Below, piece after piece: positions 45,966 through 54,189 of a stretch of 64,000 bases of DNA. The DNA is taken from positions 26,143 to 90,142 of the forward strand of contig NZ_JAOQNX010000022.1 of assembly GCF_025961575.1 (NCBI RefSeq). The letters are read 5' to 3'. A program made the position numbers and the translations under genes. This stretch comes from Rhodoblastus acidophilus (GTDB taxonomy: Bacteria; Pseudomonadota; Alphaproteobacteria; Rhizobiales; Beijerinckiaceae). The first letter of the stretch is position 1; each line of letters opens with the position of its first letter. A model generated the notes under the pieces. That model worked only from the letters and a program-made list of their open reading frames with translations. It was not told the origin of the DNA and ran no database searches.

Positions 45966-46310
45966 TCAGGCCTCGATCTCGATTTCGACAAGTTTCAGTT
46001 CGTCGCCGCCCACCGGCAGAAGTCGTTCACCGCCGCACTGCGGACAGGGGGCGAAGCGGTCGTCCACTTGCGTCTCGACCTTGCAGTCGAGACAGGTCAC
46101 GCGGCCGGGCGGACGGTCGACATCGACTTGAGCGCCGTCCAGCCAGCCGCCGCGCGTGGTGACGCCGAAGGCATAGACCAGGGCGTCGGGATCGACGCAG
46201 CCGAACCGCCCGATCTCCAGTTTCAGACGCCGAAGCCGGGAAAAGCCGCGACGGCGTTTTTCCTCGTCGAGCATGTCGAGCAGGGCTTCGCAAAGAGTGA
46301 GTTCGTGCAC
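45966..46310 (-). CDS. hypA: Hydrogenase nickel-incorporation protein HypA
   Basis: A 114-residue nickel chaperone. The N-terminal [14 protein letters not shown] supplies the nickel-binding His2, and the zinc domain has CLDC and CPQC pairs. It should deliver nickel to the HyfG precursor, normally with HypB, which is absent from the window. It lies between the DsrE-like gene and hypC in the fdhF operon. Confidence 0.95.
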   Translation of the reverse strand: MHELTLCEALLDMLDEEKRRRGFSRLRRLKLEIGRFGCVDPDALVYAFGVTTRGGWLDGAQVDVDRPPGRVTCLDCKVETQVDDRFAPCPQCGGERLLPVGGDELKLVEIEIEA

Positions 46311-46320
46311 GGCTTCATCC

Positions 46321-46665
46321 TCAGAACGTCAAGACCTTGGTCGAGGACGCGGTCCATTCCGCCAGTTGCGTCATGACGCCGCGCTGCACCTCGGGAATCA
46401 GCGACGACGCCGTGAGGCCGCGCGCGTCCAGACAGGTTCCGCAAGCGAGAATCGGCGCATCGGTCGCCGCTATGGCTTGCAGCAGGTCCTGCGGACAAAA
46501 CTCGGGCTGAGCGGGCATGAGCCCGGCCTGCGCGCACAGCACGCCGTCGCCGAGAAGGAAGACGCGGATCGGCGCGGTCGGCGCCAGCGCCGCCGCGAGC
46601 CGCAGGCCGTTCCAGGCGCGCTGTCCGCCATAGGGCGTGTCGGCGATGATGAACAGGGTTGTCAT
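46321..46665 (-). CDS. DsrE-family protein
   Basis: A 114-residue DsrE/DsrF-fold protein: a Rossmann-like start ([20 protein letters not shown]), a [14 protein letters not shown] middle and a Cys-containing [13 protein letters not shown] near the C-terminus. DsrE-type proteins carry sulfur on a Cys. The selenium-associated YedF proteins of other bacteria fuse a TusA domain to a DsrE-like domain; here a TusA-like protein (25435-25731) and this protein are encoded separately in the same island. It may be the missing half of a YedF-like selenium relay (inference). Confidence 0.75.
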   Translation of the reverse strand: MTTLFIIADTPYGGQRAWNGLRLAAALAPTAPIRVFLLGDGVLCAQAGLMPAQPEFCPQDLLQAIAATDAPILACGTCLDARGLTASSLIPEVQRGVMTQLAEWTASSTKVLTF

Positions 46666-46719
46666 GTGGTGATCCTCACGGAGGGGGGACGCCCGGACGA
46701 TGCGCCCGGGCGCCGGGGG

Positions 46720-48864
46720 TCATTTGACCGGGCTGCTCAGTTTGTGTTTCAGCTTGGCATATTCCTCATGCAAGTAGCGCTCGGCGCGCAACTGGTCGGG
46801 AATCGCCTCGACCTTGACCGCGCAATACTTGTACTCGGGCGTTTTCGAGATGGGATCGACATGTTCGAGCGTCAGCTCGTTGCACGCCCCGATCCACCAT
46901 TGATAGGTCATGTAGACATGACCCGGATTGGCGCGATCGGTGATTTGCGCGCGCGTCAAGACCCGTCCGCGACGCGACGAGATCCACAGCAGGGCCTCGT
47001 TCGCTATGCCATATTTCGCCGCGTCGACGCTGTTGATCTGGATGTATCCAGGTTCGTCGGCGAGGGTTTTGAGCGTGGGGCAATTGCCCGTCATGGTCCG
47101 GCACGAATAATGGCCGACCTCGCGCACTGTGGAGAGCACGAGCGGATAATCCGCGTCGGTCCGCTCCAGCGGCGGGCGCCATTCGGCGGCGAAGAGCAGG
47201 CCCTTGCCGCTGGGCGTGTCGAACTTGTTGCCTTTGTAGAGATAGGGCGTGCCGGGATGATCGGGCTCGGGGCACGGCCATTGGACGCCGCCCTGTTGCT
47301 CCATCTTCTCGTAGGTCGCGCCGAGATAGAGCGGGCTTAGCTCCCGCATCTCGTCCCAGATCTCCTTGGTGTTGTTGTACTGCATCGGATAGCCCATAGC
47401 GGTCGCCATCAGGCTGAAGATTTCCCAGTCCGGCTTGACGTCGCCCTTGGGCTCCACCGCCTTGCGCATGCGCTGGAAACCGCGGTCGCAAGAGGAGTAG
47501 ACGCCGTCGTGCTCACCCCAGGCCGTCGCCGGCAGGATGACATCCGCGAACAAGGCGGTCTTGTTCATGAAAATGTCCTGCACGATGACGAGTTCGAGGT
47601 TTTGCAGCGCCTCGCGCACGCCGCCGAGATCCGGATCGGTCTGCGCCGGGTCTTCGCCGAAGATGTAGAACGCCTTCAGCTTGCCCTCGTGCACCAGATG
47701 CGGGATCGCCGTGAGCATGTAGCCCACCTTGTCCGGCAGCGAGGGCACATTCCAGGCTTTCGCGAATTTCTCGCGCACCTTGGGGTCCGTCACCGGCTGG
47801 TAGCCGGGGAAGATGTTGGGCAGCACGCCGACGTCGCAGGTGCCCTGGACGTTGTTCTGGCCGCGCACCGGTCCGATGCCGACATTCGGGCGACCGAAAT
47901 TGCCCGTCAGCAAGGCGAGGCCTGAAAGCCCCTTGACCACGTCCACCGCCTGGCCGAACTGCGTCACGCCCATCCCGTAAAGGATGAAGGCGTCGGGCGC
48001 GGCCGCATACATGCGCATCGCCTTGCGAACCAATTCCGGCTCGACCCCATGAGTCTTGTAGGTCTTTTCCGGCGAATAGGTCTTGACGATGTCCCAATAG
48101 GCGTCAAACCCTTCGGTATATCGGGCGACATAGTCCTTGTCGTAGAGGTCTTCCTCGATCAGCACATGGGCGAAGGCATTGACCAGCGCCATGTTGGAGC
48201 CGTTGGTGATCGGCAGCCAGAGATCGGAAATGCGCGCGGCTTCGGTGCGGCGCGGGTCGACGGTGATGATTTTCGCGCCCTTTTCCTTCGCCCGCACGAT
48301 GCGGCGCGCGACGATCGGATGCGAATCTGCGGCGTTGTATCCGAACACGAAGACGAGCTTGGTGTCTTCAATTTCGGGAACTGAGTTGGACATTGCCCCA
48401 TTGCCAAGCGTTGCGGCCAGACCGGCCACTGAAGGGGCGTGTCATATTCGGGCGCAGTGATCGATGTTGTTGGTGCCGATCACAGCGCGGACGAGCTTTT
48501 GCATCACATAATTGGCCTCGTTGCCGGGGCCGCGGGCGGAGCCGGTCGCCATAATGGCGTCGGGGCCGTATTTTTCCTTGATCGCCATCAGGCGGCTGGA
48601 CGCGAATTTTATGGCCTCGTCCCAGGACGCTTCACGGAAATCGTCCTGCCGCGAATTGCGGATCAACGGTTTTTTCAGACGCGGCGACAGCGCCTTGGTG
48701 TCGTTCAAATATTCCCAGCCATACATGCCCTTGAGGCAGAGCTGGCTTTCGTTGGTGCGTCCTGGAGCGCCTTCGGCGCGGACGATCTTGCCGTTTTCGG
48801 TGACGAGATTGATATGACATCCCGCGCCGCAATAGGGGCAAACCGTCAGTGTGGATTTTTCCAT
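46720..48864 (-). CDS. fdhF: Formate dehydrogenase H, selenocysteine form (FdhF-Sec), read through an in-frame UGA
   Basis: A 714-residue molybdopterin formate dehydrogenase. Two open frames (48864-48445 and 48441-46720) join across an in-frame TGA at 48444-48442. The joined text reads CARI-Sec-HAPSVAGL, and the Sec is residue 141, equivalent to Sec140 of E. coli FdhF. The N-terminal [4Fe-4S] motif is CPYCGAGC with a later Cys in LCLKG; bis-MGD-binding regions continue to the C-terminus. I chose the ATG at 48864 because GAGGAC precedes it, over one 5 codons earlier. It heads the fdhF-dsrE-hypA-hypC-selB operon and is the electron-donating half of the formate hydrogenlyase. Automatic annotation would split it into two genes. 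Confidence 0.96.
48415..48444 (-). promoter_or_regulatory. SECIS element downstream of the fdhF UGA codon
   Basis: In the mRNA the UGA (48444-48442) is followed, after 14 bases, by GGCC-GGUCU-GGCC (48427-48415). This is a 4-bp stem whose apical loop, GGUCU, is identical to the loop of the E. coli fdhF SECIS, which has UGCA-GGUCU-UGCA-type pairing at the same 14-base distance. It is the expected SelB-binding element. Confidence 0.88.
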
Positions 48865-49020
48865 GGTTCGTCCTCGCATAGGCCGGCGGGACGCCCGGCG
48901 CTTGCCGGACGGCCTGGAGCCGGCCGAAGCAAATTACCACTGTCCCGCCCCACAACAAAGACATATTGCGATAAAAATTACCTATTGCCCCATATAATAC
49001 TTGTATTACTCGCTCATTGA

Positions 49021-49034
49021 TTGAGTTATATCAA
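49021..49034. promoter_or_regulatory. FNR-like box between fdhF and selC
   Basis: TTGAG-TTAT-ATCAA matches the FNR-family consensus at 9 of 10 half-site bases. It lies in an AT-rich segment, 157 bases before the fdhF start and 54 bases before the mature 5' end of selC. It could control both, giving anaerobic expression of the selenoprotein and its tRNA. Confidence 0.55.
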
Positions 49035-49087
49035 ATATTGATCGCGCATGTCTTGCGAATGCTGCGTCGATTGGCTAGACAGGAGGC

Positions 49088-49186
49088 GGAAGCGGGGGGC
49101 ATCCGGTGATGCTCGCGGTCTTCAAAACCGTCGAGGGGCGGGTCTTCCCCGTCTCTGGTGTGTTCGACTCACACACGCTTCCGCCA
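49088..49186 (+). tRNA. selC: tRNA-Sec (anticodon UCA)
   Basis: A 99-base selenocysteine tRNA. The acceptor starts GGAAGCG and pairs with CGCUUCC before the discriminator G and an encoded CCA (49184-49186). A D arm of GCATC-CGGT-GATGC, an anticodon loop CTTCAAA with anticodon TCA, a long variable arm and a T loop TTCGACT are visible. Long acceptor-plus-T stacking is the usual tRNA-Sec feature; the eighth acceptor pair appears to be a mismatch (G/A). It lies between fdhF and a DUF4239 gene. Confidence 0.94.
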
Positions 49187-49329
49187 TTTCTCTGGAAACC
49201 GCGCGCGCGTATTTGAGAGGCGTTTCGCTCGATCCATGCTCTGATCATCTTTTTGTTCATCACCTCGGCATAAGACGCCTGCGGCTCGGGCGCCCGCCCC
49301 AGCTGTTCAACAGCGCGGAACATCCTGAT

Positions 49330-50142
49330 ATGTTTGCCAGTGAGAAGACATTTGTGGACGCCCTTGCCAATTCGCTCCCGGATGGAGCGATCCTCGCGCT
49401 CTCCGCGCTGAGTTTTGGCGTCATTGGCGGCTTGATTGCGGTCCTGGCCAATCGCCTCTGGTTTCGGCGCTGGTCGGAGCGCGCCGACTATGACAACAAG
49501 CTCGGCGACTCCGCGCACACCAGCATGCTCGGTTTTACCGCATTCGTTCTCGCATTGTTGATTTCGAATGGCCTGTCGACCCTTTCGCAGACCGAAAAGG
49601 CGGTGCGGGCGGAGGCGAGCTCCATCTACCGTCTCGGTCGGGAACTGGACGCAATCGGTCCTTCCGCCGATGCGGCGAAGCAGGCGCTTGTCTCCTACGC
49701 GCAGAATGTCGCCGGCGACGAGTGGCGTCGACTGGCGACGCTGCCCGTGTCCCTGTCGCCGCTTGCGCAAAAAAATCTGGACGATCTCTGGACCGCCCTT
49801 CGCGCGCTCCCCGACAAGAACGGGGAAGCCGCGCCGTTGCGACCCGATGTGCGCGCCGAATTGTCAAAACTGACGTCGCAGATCGAGACGTTCAGATCGG
49901 CGCGGCTTTCGGCCGCCACCGTGAACATCCCGGATGACTTCTGGATTCTTCTCGTTCTCTTTGTCATCGCCGCCTCCGTTCTCAGCGGGCGCGACACGGC
50001 GCGACACTTCGGCATCCAGATCAATATGATGCACATGTCCGCGATCGGATTGGCGGTGGGCATGGTGGTCATTCTCGACAATCCGTTTCGAGGAGAAACC
50101 CGAATCGGCCCGGAAATCATCGGACAGGTTTGGACCCCTTGA
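49330..50142 (+). CDS. DUF4239/bestrophin-like membrane protein
   Basis: A 270-residue protein with two N-terminal membrane segments (GAILALSALSFGVIGGLIAVL and MLGFTAFVLALLISNGLSTL), a cytoplasmic or periplasmic helical middle (about 90-200) and two C-terminal membrane segments (WILLVLFVIAASVL and MSAIGLAVGMVVILD). The arrangement fits the DUF4239 family. The frame continues upstream to 49048 through selC, but that is not coding; I start at the ATG at 49330, although its ribosome site is weak. It is flanked by selC and fdhD, and its link to the island is unknown. Confidence 0.7.
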   Translation: MFASEKTFVDALANSLPDGAILALSALSFGVIGGLIAVLANRLWFRRWSERADYDNKLGDSAHTSMLGFTAFVLALLISNGLSTLSQTEKAVRAEASSIYRLGRELDAIGPSADAAKQALVSYAQNVAGDEWRRLATLPVSLSPLAQKNLDDLWTALRALPDKNGEAAPLRPDVRAELSKLTSQIETFRSARLSAATVNIPDDFWILLVLFVIAASVLSGRDTARHFGIQINMMHMSAIGLAVGMVVILDNPFRGETRIGPEIIGQVWTP

Positions 50143-50143
50143 G

Positions 50144-50971
50144 TCAGCAGACCACGCGCCTCTCGCCGGCATAAATGGTGAAGCGGGTCTCGCGGGCGAA
50201 GGCGAGCAAGCCGACGCCGGTTTTGGTCGCCAGCTCCACCGCCAGCGAGGTCGGGGCGGACACGGCCGCGATCAGCCCGATGCCCGCCATCGCCGCCTTG
50301 TGCACCATTTCGTAGGAACAGCGGCTGGAGATGACGACAAAGCCGCTTGCTGGCGAAACGCCGGCGCCGCCGAGCGCGCCAATCAGCTTGTCCAGCGCAT
50401 TGTGCCGGCCGACATCCTCCCGGCAGAACAGAATATTTCCGTCCTCATCGGCGAAGGCCGCCGCATGGACCGCGCCGACGACCCGGTTGAGCGCCTGATG
50501 GTCGGACAAGGCGGCGACGGCGGCGCGCACCGCGGCGGCGGAAAATTTGGGCTCGCCCTCGATCTTCGCTACCGGCCGAAAAACGTCGGAAAAACTGTCG
50601 GCGCCGCAGAGGCCGCAGCCGCTGCGTCCGGCGAGCGCCCGCTGGCGCTGGGCGAGGCGCGCCGCCCAGGCGAAGGGAATTTCGGCATGGATTTCGACGC
50701 CCCGCGCGACCGGACGGATCTCGATGCTCTGCACATCCTCAAAACCGCCGACCACATCTTCGGTCAGGGAAAAGCCGCGGACATAATCTTCGAGATCGCT
50801 GGGTGATGCCAGCATCACGGCGAAGGCGCGGTTGTTGTAGAAAAAGGCGACGGGAACCTCGACCGCCACATCCTCCTGGCGCCGTCCCACCCGTTCCGGC
50901 TCGACGCGAAAGGCGATGAGGGAACGCGACGGCTCCGGCTGACGTTCCGTTGCTGCGCAATTCTGAACCAT
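50144..50971 (-). CDS. fdhD: Formate dehydrogenase accessory sulfurtransferase FdhD
   Basis: A 275-residue protein that passes sulfur from a cysteine desulfurase to the molybdopterin cofactor of FdhF. The persulfide CxxC loop is SGCGLCGAD (Cys119, Cys122). Other family segments are FREDVGRHNALDKLIGAL (here CREDVGRHNALDKL) and ISSRCSYEMVHKAAMAGI. I use the ATG at 50971; an upstream in-frame TTG is less likely. It is required for active FdhF in E. coli and should serve both FdhF isoforms. It is divergent from the Cys-type fdhF. Confidence 0.94.
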   Translation of the reverse strand: MVQNCAATERQPEPSRSLIAFRVEPERVGRRQEDVAVEVPVAFFYNNRAFAVMLASPSDLEDYVRGFSLTEDVVGGFEDVQSIEIRPVARGVEIHAEIPFAWAARLAQRQRALAGRSGCGLCGADSFSDVFRPVAKIEGEPKFSAAAVRAAVAALSDHQALNRVVGAVHAAAFADEDGNILFCREDVGRHNALDKLIGALGGAGVSPASGFVVISSRCSYEMVHKAAMAGIGLIAAVSAPTSLAVELATKTGVGLLAFARETRFTIYAGERRVVC

Positions 50972-51382
50972 GGACGCCACCCGGACGTGAATGTGTCGCC
51001 ACAATAATCAAAACAGCCGCAATCACAATATAATTCTATTATTTCAAAAACAAATGACCCGATTTGCAAATGCAAACAGCTCTGATCCAGATCAATTCAG
51101 GCTTTACACTCGCTTGCGCGACCAAGAACGGAATGCTAATCAAAGTATAGATCAGATTGGAATCTGATATCGTGCAATTCAAAAAGCCAATGATCGATCC
51201 GTCGCATCCGCCGGGATCGTTGGCGCGAGGTGCGCTGAAATTGCCTGCACAGCCAATCGCAACGCGCTGACCCCGACCTGACGGGGAAATGAACAGCGGC
51301 CTAGTCGCTCTCATGCGCCCCACCCGCATCATCGCTCCTGCGCGCAGGCAGCGCGAAAAACTTTCGCGATCCGAGGCTTCCC
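50972..51382. promoter_or_regulatory. Divergent region fdhD / fdhF-Cys with an FNR-like box and inverted repeat
   Basis: 411 bases with no gene. CTGAT-CCAG-ATCAA (51082-51095) matches the FNR-family consensus at 9 of 10 half-site bases. ATCAGATT-GG-AATCTGAT (51151-51168) is a perfect 8-bp inverted repeat that could bind another dimeric regulator. The left half of the region is AT-rich, as expected for promoters. A TGGCGC...GC stretch at 51221 resembles a sigma-54 site only weakly. Confidence 0.55.
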
Positions 51383-53557
51383 ATGCAAAAGCACATTTCC
51401 GTTTGCCCCTATTGCGGCTCCGGCTGCAAACTCGCCCTGCACGTCGAGAACAACAGGATCGTCGGCGCCGAGCCGCTCGACGGCGTCACCAACCAGGGCG
51501 AGCTCTGCCTCAAGGGGTGGTATGGCTGGGATTTCGTCAACGACACCAAAATCCTGACGCCGCGCCTGAAAACCCCGCTGATCCGACGGTCGCGCGACCA
51601 GGCGTTCGAGGCCTGCTCCTGGGACGAGGCCATCGCCTTCGCCAGCAGCCGTCTCGCCGCGATCAAGGCCGAACACGGTCCGGACGCTATCATGCTGACG
51701 GGGTCGTCGCGCGGCACCGGCAATGAATCCAATTATGTCGCGCAAAAATTCGCCCGCGCGGTGATCGGCACCAACAATATTGATTGCTGCGCCCGCGTCT
51801 GCCATGGCCCCTCCGTCGCCGGCCTGATGGTCACGCTGGGCAATGGCGCCATGTCCAATTCGATCTGCGAGATCGAGGACACAGATTGCATTTTGTGCTT
51901 CGGCTACAATGCCGCCGACAGCCATCCGATCGTGGCGCGCCGGATCATCAAGGCCAAGGAGAAGGGCGCGCAAATCATCGTCGCCGATCCCCGCTACATC
52001 GAAACCGCGCGCATCGCCAACCAATGGCTGGCGATCAAGAACGGCTGCAACATGGCGCTGGTCAACGCCTTCGCCAATGTGCTGATCACCGAGGAGCTCT
52101 ACGACAAGGATTATGTCGCCAAATACACGGAAGGTTTTGAGGACTACAAAAAGATCGTCGCAAAATACACGCCGGAATATGTCGAGGACATCACCGGATT
52201 GCAGGCGGAGGAGATCCGCAAGGCGATGCGGACCTACGCCGCGGCGAAGACCGCCACGATCCTTTGGGGCATGGGCGTCACCCAATGGGGCCAGGCCGTC
52301 GATGTGGTCAAGGGCTTGTCAGGGCTCGCCTTGCTGACCGGCAATTTGGGAAAACCCAATGTCGGCGTCGGCCCGGTGCGCGGCCAGAACAATGTCCAGG
52401 GCGCCTGCGACATGGGCGCGTTACCAAACGTGTTTCCGGGCTACGACTATGTCGTTGACCCCGTCGCGCGCGAAAAATTCGCCAAGGCCTGGGGCGTCGA
52501 AAGCCTGCCGGACAAAGTCGGCCTGTCGATCACCGACGTGCCCCACGCCGCCGAGCACGGCAAACTCAAGGCCATGTATATTTTCGGCGAGGACCCGGCG
52601 CAGACCGAGCCCGATCTCGCCATGGTGCGCAAAGGCCTCGAAGCCCTCGAACTCGTCATCGTGCAGGACATTTTCATGACCAAGACGGCGATGTTCGCCG
52701 ATGTCATCCTGCCCGCCACGTCCTGGGGCGAGCATGACGGGGTGTTCTCCTCTGCAGACCGCGGTTTCCAGCGGTTTTACAAGGCGGTCGACGCCAGGGG
52801 CGACGTCAAGCACGATTGGGAAATCTACGGCCAGATGGCCAAGGCGATGGGCTATGGCGGCATCGACTATCATTCGACCGAGGAAATCTGGAACGAATTG
52901 ATTTCGCTGTGTCCGCTCTACAAGGGCGCGACCTACGAAAAGCTCGCGGGCCTGGGCTATGTGCAATGGCCCTGCCCCGACGAGAGTCATCCCGGCACGC
53001 CCTGGCTCTATGAGGGCAACGAATTCCAGACCAAGTCGAAGAAGGGCCTGCTGTTCGCCTCGGAATGGCGACCGCCGCTCGACAAGCTCGACGACGAATT
53101 CCCGCTCGCTCTGTGCACGGTGCGCGAGGTCGGCCATTATTCCTGCCGCTCGATGACCGGCAATTGCGCCGCGCTGACCGATCTCGCCGACGAACCCGGC
53201 TTCGTCACCATCAACCCCGAGGACGCCGCGCGCATAAAAGTGAAGGACAAGGAATTGGTTTGGGTGCAGTCGCGGCGTGGAAAGGTGATCGCCCGCGCGC
53301 TGGTGACAGAGCGCACCAACAGGGGCGCGGTCTACATGACCTACCAGTGGTGGATCGGCGCCTGCAACGAGCTGACCATCCACCATGTCGACCCGATTTC
53401 AAAAACGCCGGAATACAAATATTCCGCCGTCCGCGTGCAGCGGATCGACGACCAGGTCTGGGCCGAAACCCATGTCGCGCGCGAATATGGCGGGCTGAAG
53501 GCCCGCCTCGCCGCCGCCGCGGCAGGACGCCTCGCGACGGTTTCCAGCGCCGCCTGA
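51383..53557 (+). CDS. fdhF: Formate dehydrogenase H, cysteine form (FdhF-Cys)
   Basis: A 724-residue paralogue of the Sec-containing FdhF in the same island. [4Fe-4S] ligands are Cys8, Cys11, Cys15 and Cys42, the same positions as E. coli FdhF, and the active-site segment reads CCARVCHGPSVAGL with Cys140 in place of Sec140. The His after it is kept. The codon is TGC, and the SECIS loop after it is absent (GGCCTG instead of GGTCTG). A paired Sec/Cys FdhF can allow formate oxidation when selenium is scarce. It is transcribed alone from the region shared with fdhD. A strong hairpin follows the stop. Confidence 0.96.
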   Translation: MQKHISVCPYCGSGCKLALHVENNRIVGAEPLDGVTNQGELCLKGWYGWDFVNDTKILTPRLKTPLIRRSRDQAFEACSWDEAIAFASSRLAAIKAEHGPDAIMLTGSSRGTGNESNYVAQKFARAVIGTNNIDCCARVCHGPSVAGLMVTLGNGAMSNSICEIEDTDCILCFGYNAADSHPIVARRIIKAKEKGAQIIVADPRYIETARIANQWLAIKNGCNMALVNAFANVLITEELYDKDYVAKYTEGFEDYKKIVAKYTPEYVEDITGLQAEEIRKAMRTYAAAKTATILWGMGVTQWGQAVDVVKGLSGLALLTGNLGKPNVGVGPVRGQNNVQGACDMGALPNVFPGYDYVVDPVAREKFAKAWGVESLPDKVGLSITDVPHAAEHGKLKAMYIFGEDPAQTEPDLAMVRKGLEALELVIVQDIFMTKTAMFADVILPATSWGEHDGVFSSADRGFQRFYKAVDARGDVKHDWEIYGQMAKAMGYGGIDYHSTEEIWNELISLCPLYKGATYEKLAGLGYVQWPCPDESHPGTPWLYEGNEFQTKSKKGLLFASEWRPPLDKLDDEFPLALCTVREVGHYSCRSMTGNCAALTDLADEPGFVTINPEDAARIKVKDKELVWVQSRRGKVIARALVTERTNRGAVYMTYQWWIGACNELTIHHVDPISKTPEYKYSAVRVQRIDDQVWAETHVAREYGGLKARLAAAAAGRLATVSSAA

Positions 53558-53562
53558 CATCA

Positions 53563-53590
53563 GACGGCCGCCGCTCTGGCGGCGGCCGTC
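53563..53590. terminator. Hairpin terminator after fdhF-Cys
   Basis: An 11-bp perfect GC stem (GACGGCCGCCG at 53563-53573 and CGGCGGCCGTC at 53580-53590) with a 6-base loop, starting 6 bases after the fdhF-Cys stop codon. No T-tract follows. Confidence 0.7.
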
Positions 53591-53599
53591 GCTCCCCGC

Positions 53600-54010
53600 G
53601 CGCGGTGATCGAAGCTGTCCACCGCGGCTATGCCGAGGAATACGCCCCCCTCAATCGCGGCCTCTCTCGCTGTCGTAGATGACCCCGACCGCCACGAAAA
53701 CGCGCGCGCCAGTGTGGCGCGCTTCCTCAACGCCGCCCATGACGACGAGATCGTCTTCACCTCCGGCTCGACCACGAAATAAACCTCGTGGCCTCGTCCT
53801 GGGCGGCGCCCCGGCTGGGCGCGCGCGACGAGATCGCACCGTCGATCATGGAGCACCACGCCAATATCGCGCCCTGGCGTTTCCTGCGCGAGCGCGCCGG
53901 AGCGAAACTGCGCGGGGTGGAATGCGACGCGCGCGGCCCTGGAGTCCAGGCCATGGGTGCGATTTCTTCGCCATGACCGGGCACAAGCTCGGCGGTCCCC
54001 GGGGGCTTGC
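53600..54010 (+). pseudogene. Remnant of a class II cysteine desulfurase (SufS/CsdA type)
   Basis: Pieces of one protein appear in different frames in the right order: VIEAVHRGYAEEYAPLNRGL (53605-53664), then [20 protein letters not shown], then [20 protein letters not shown] and [20 protein letters not shown], then [16 protein letters not shown]. These match the order of motifs in SufS-type desulfurases, including the PLP-Lys region GHKLGGP. Frameshifts, a stop and a deletion of the middle part leave no functional gene. It stands next to a set of sulfur and selenium genes and a working NifS gene, so it may be a lost sulfur or selenocysteine-lyase-like gene. Confidence 0.75.
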
Positions 54011-54189
54011 AACGGCCAATCCTGCCGGACAGGAGACCCATCACAAAATCACGCCGCACCGCCGCGATAGCGGCTTCGTTCAATCCCGATTCCAACAGAC
54101 CCTAGTTCAAGGCTCTTCGGCCCTTGCCGGCGGAAACCGAACGTTTGCCAATGGCGTCGAGAATGATCGAGTCTTTCCTGAAAGCCGCA
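54011..54189. other. Short stretch between pseudogene and double-cubane protein gene
   Basis: No gene or clear regulatory element seen. It contains GC-rich non-coding sequence and the end of the pseudogene. The adjacent minus-strand gene ends here with TAA. Confidence 0.4.

Noticed and set aside
49048..49329. Upstream extension of the DUF4239 frame through selC
   Set aside because: It would translate across the tRNA-Sec gene; the protein-like part starts at 49330.
51221..51236. Sigma-54-like sequence upstream of fdhF-Cys
   Set aside because: Only GG-N10-GC and a few other bases match; no activator gene such as fhlA is present, so it is probably chance.
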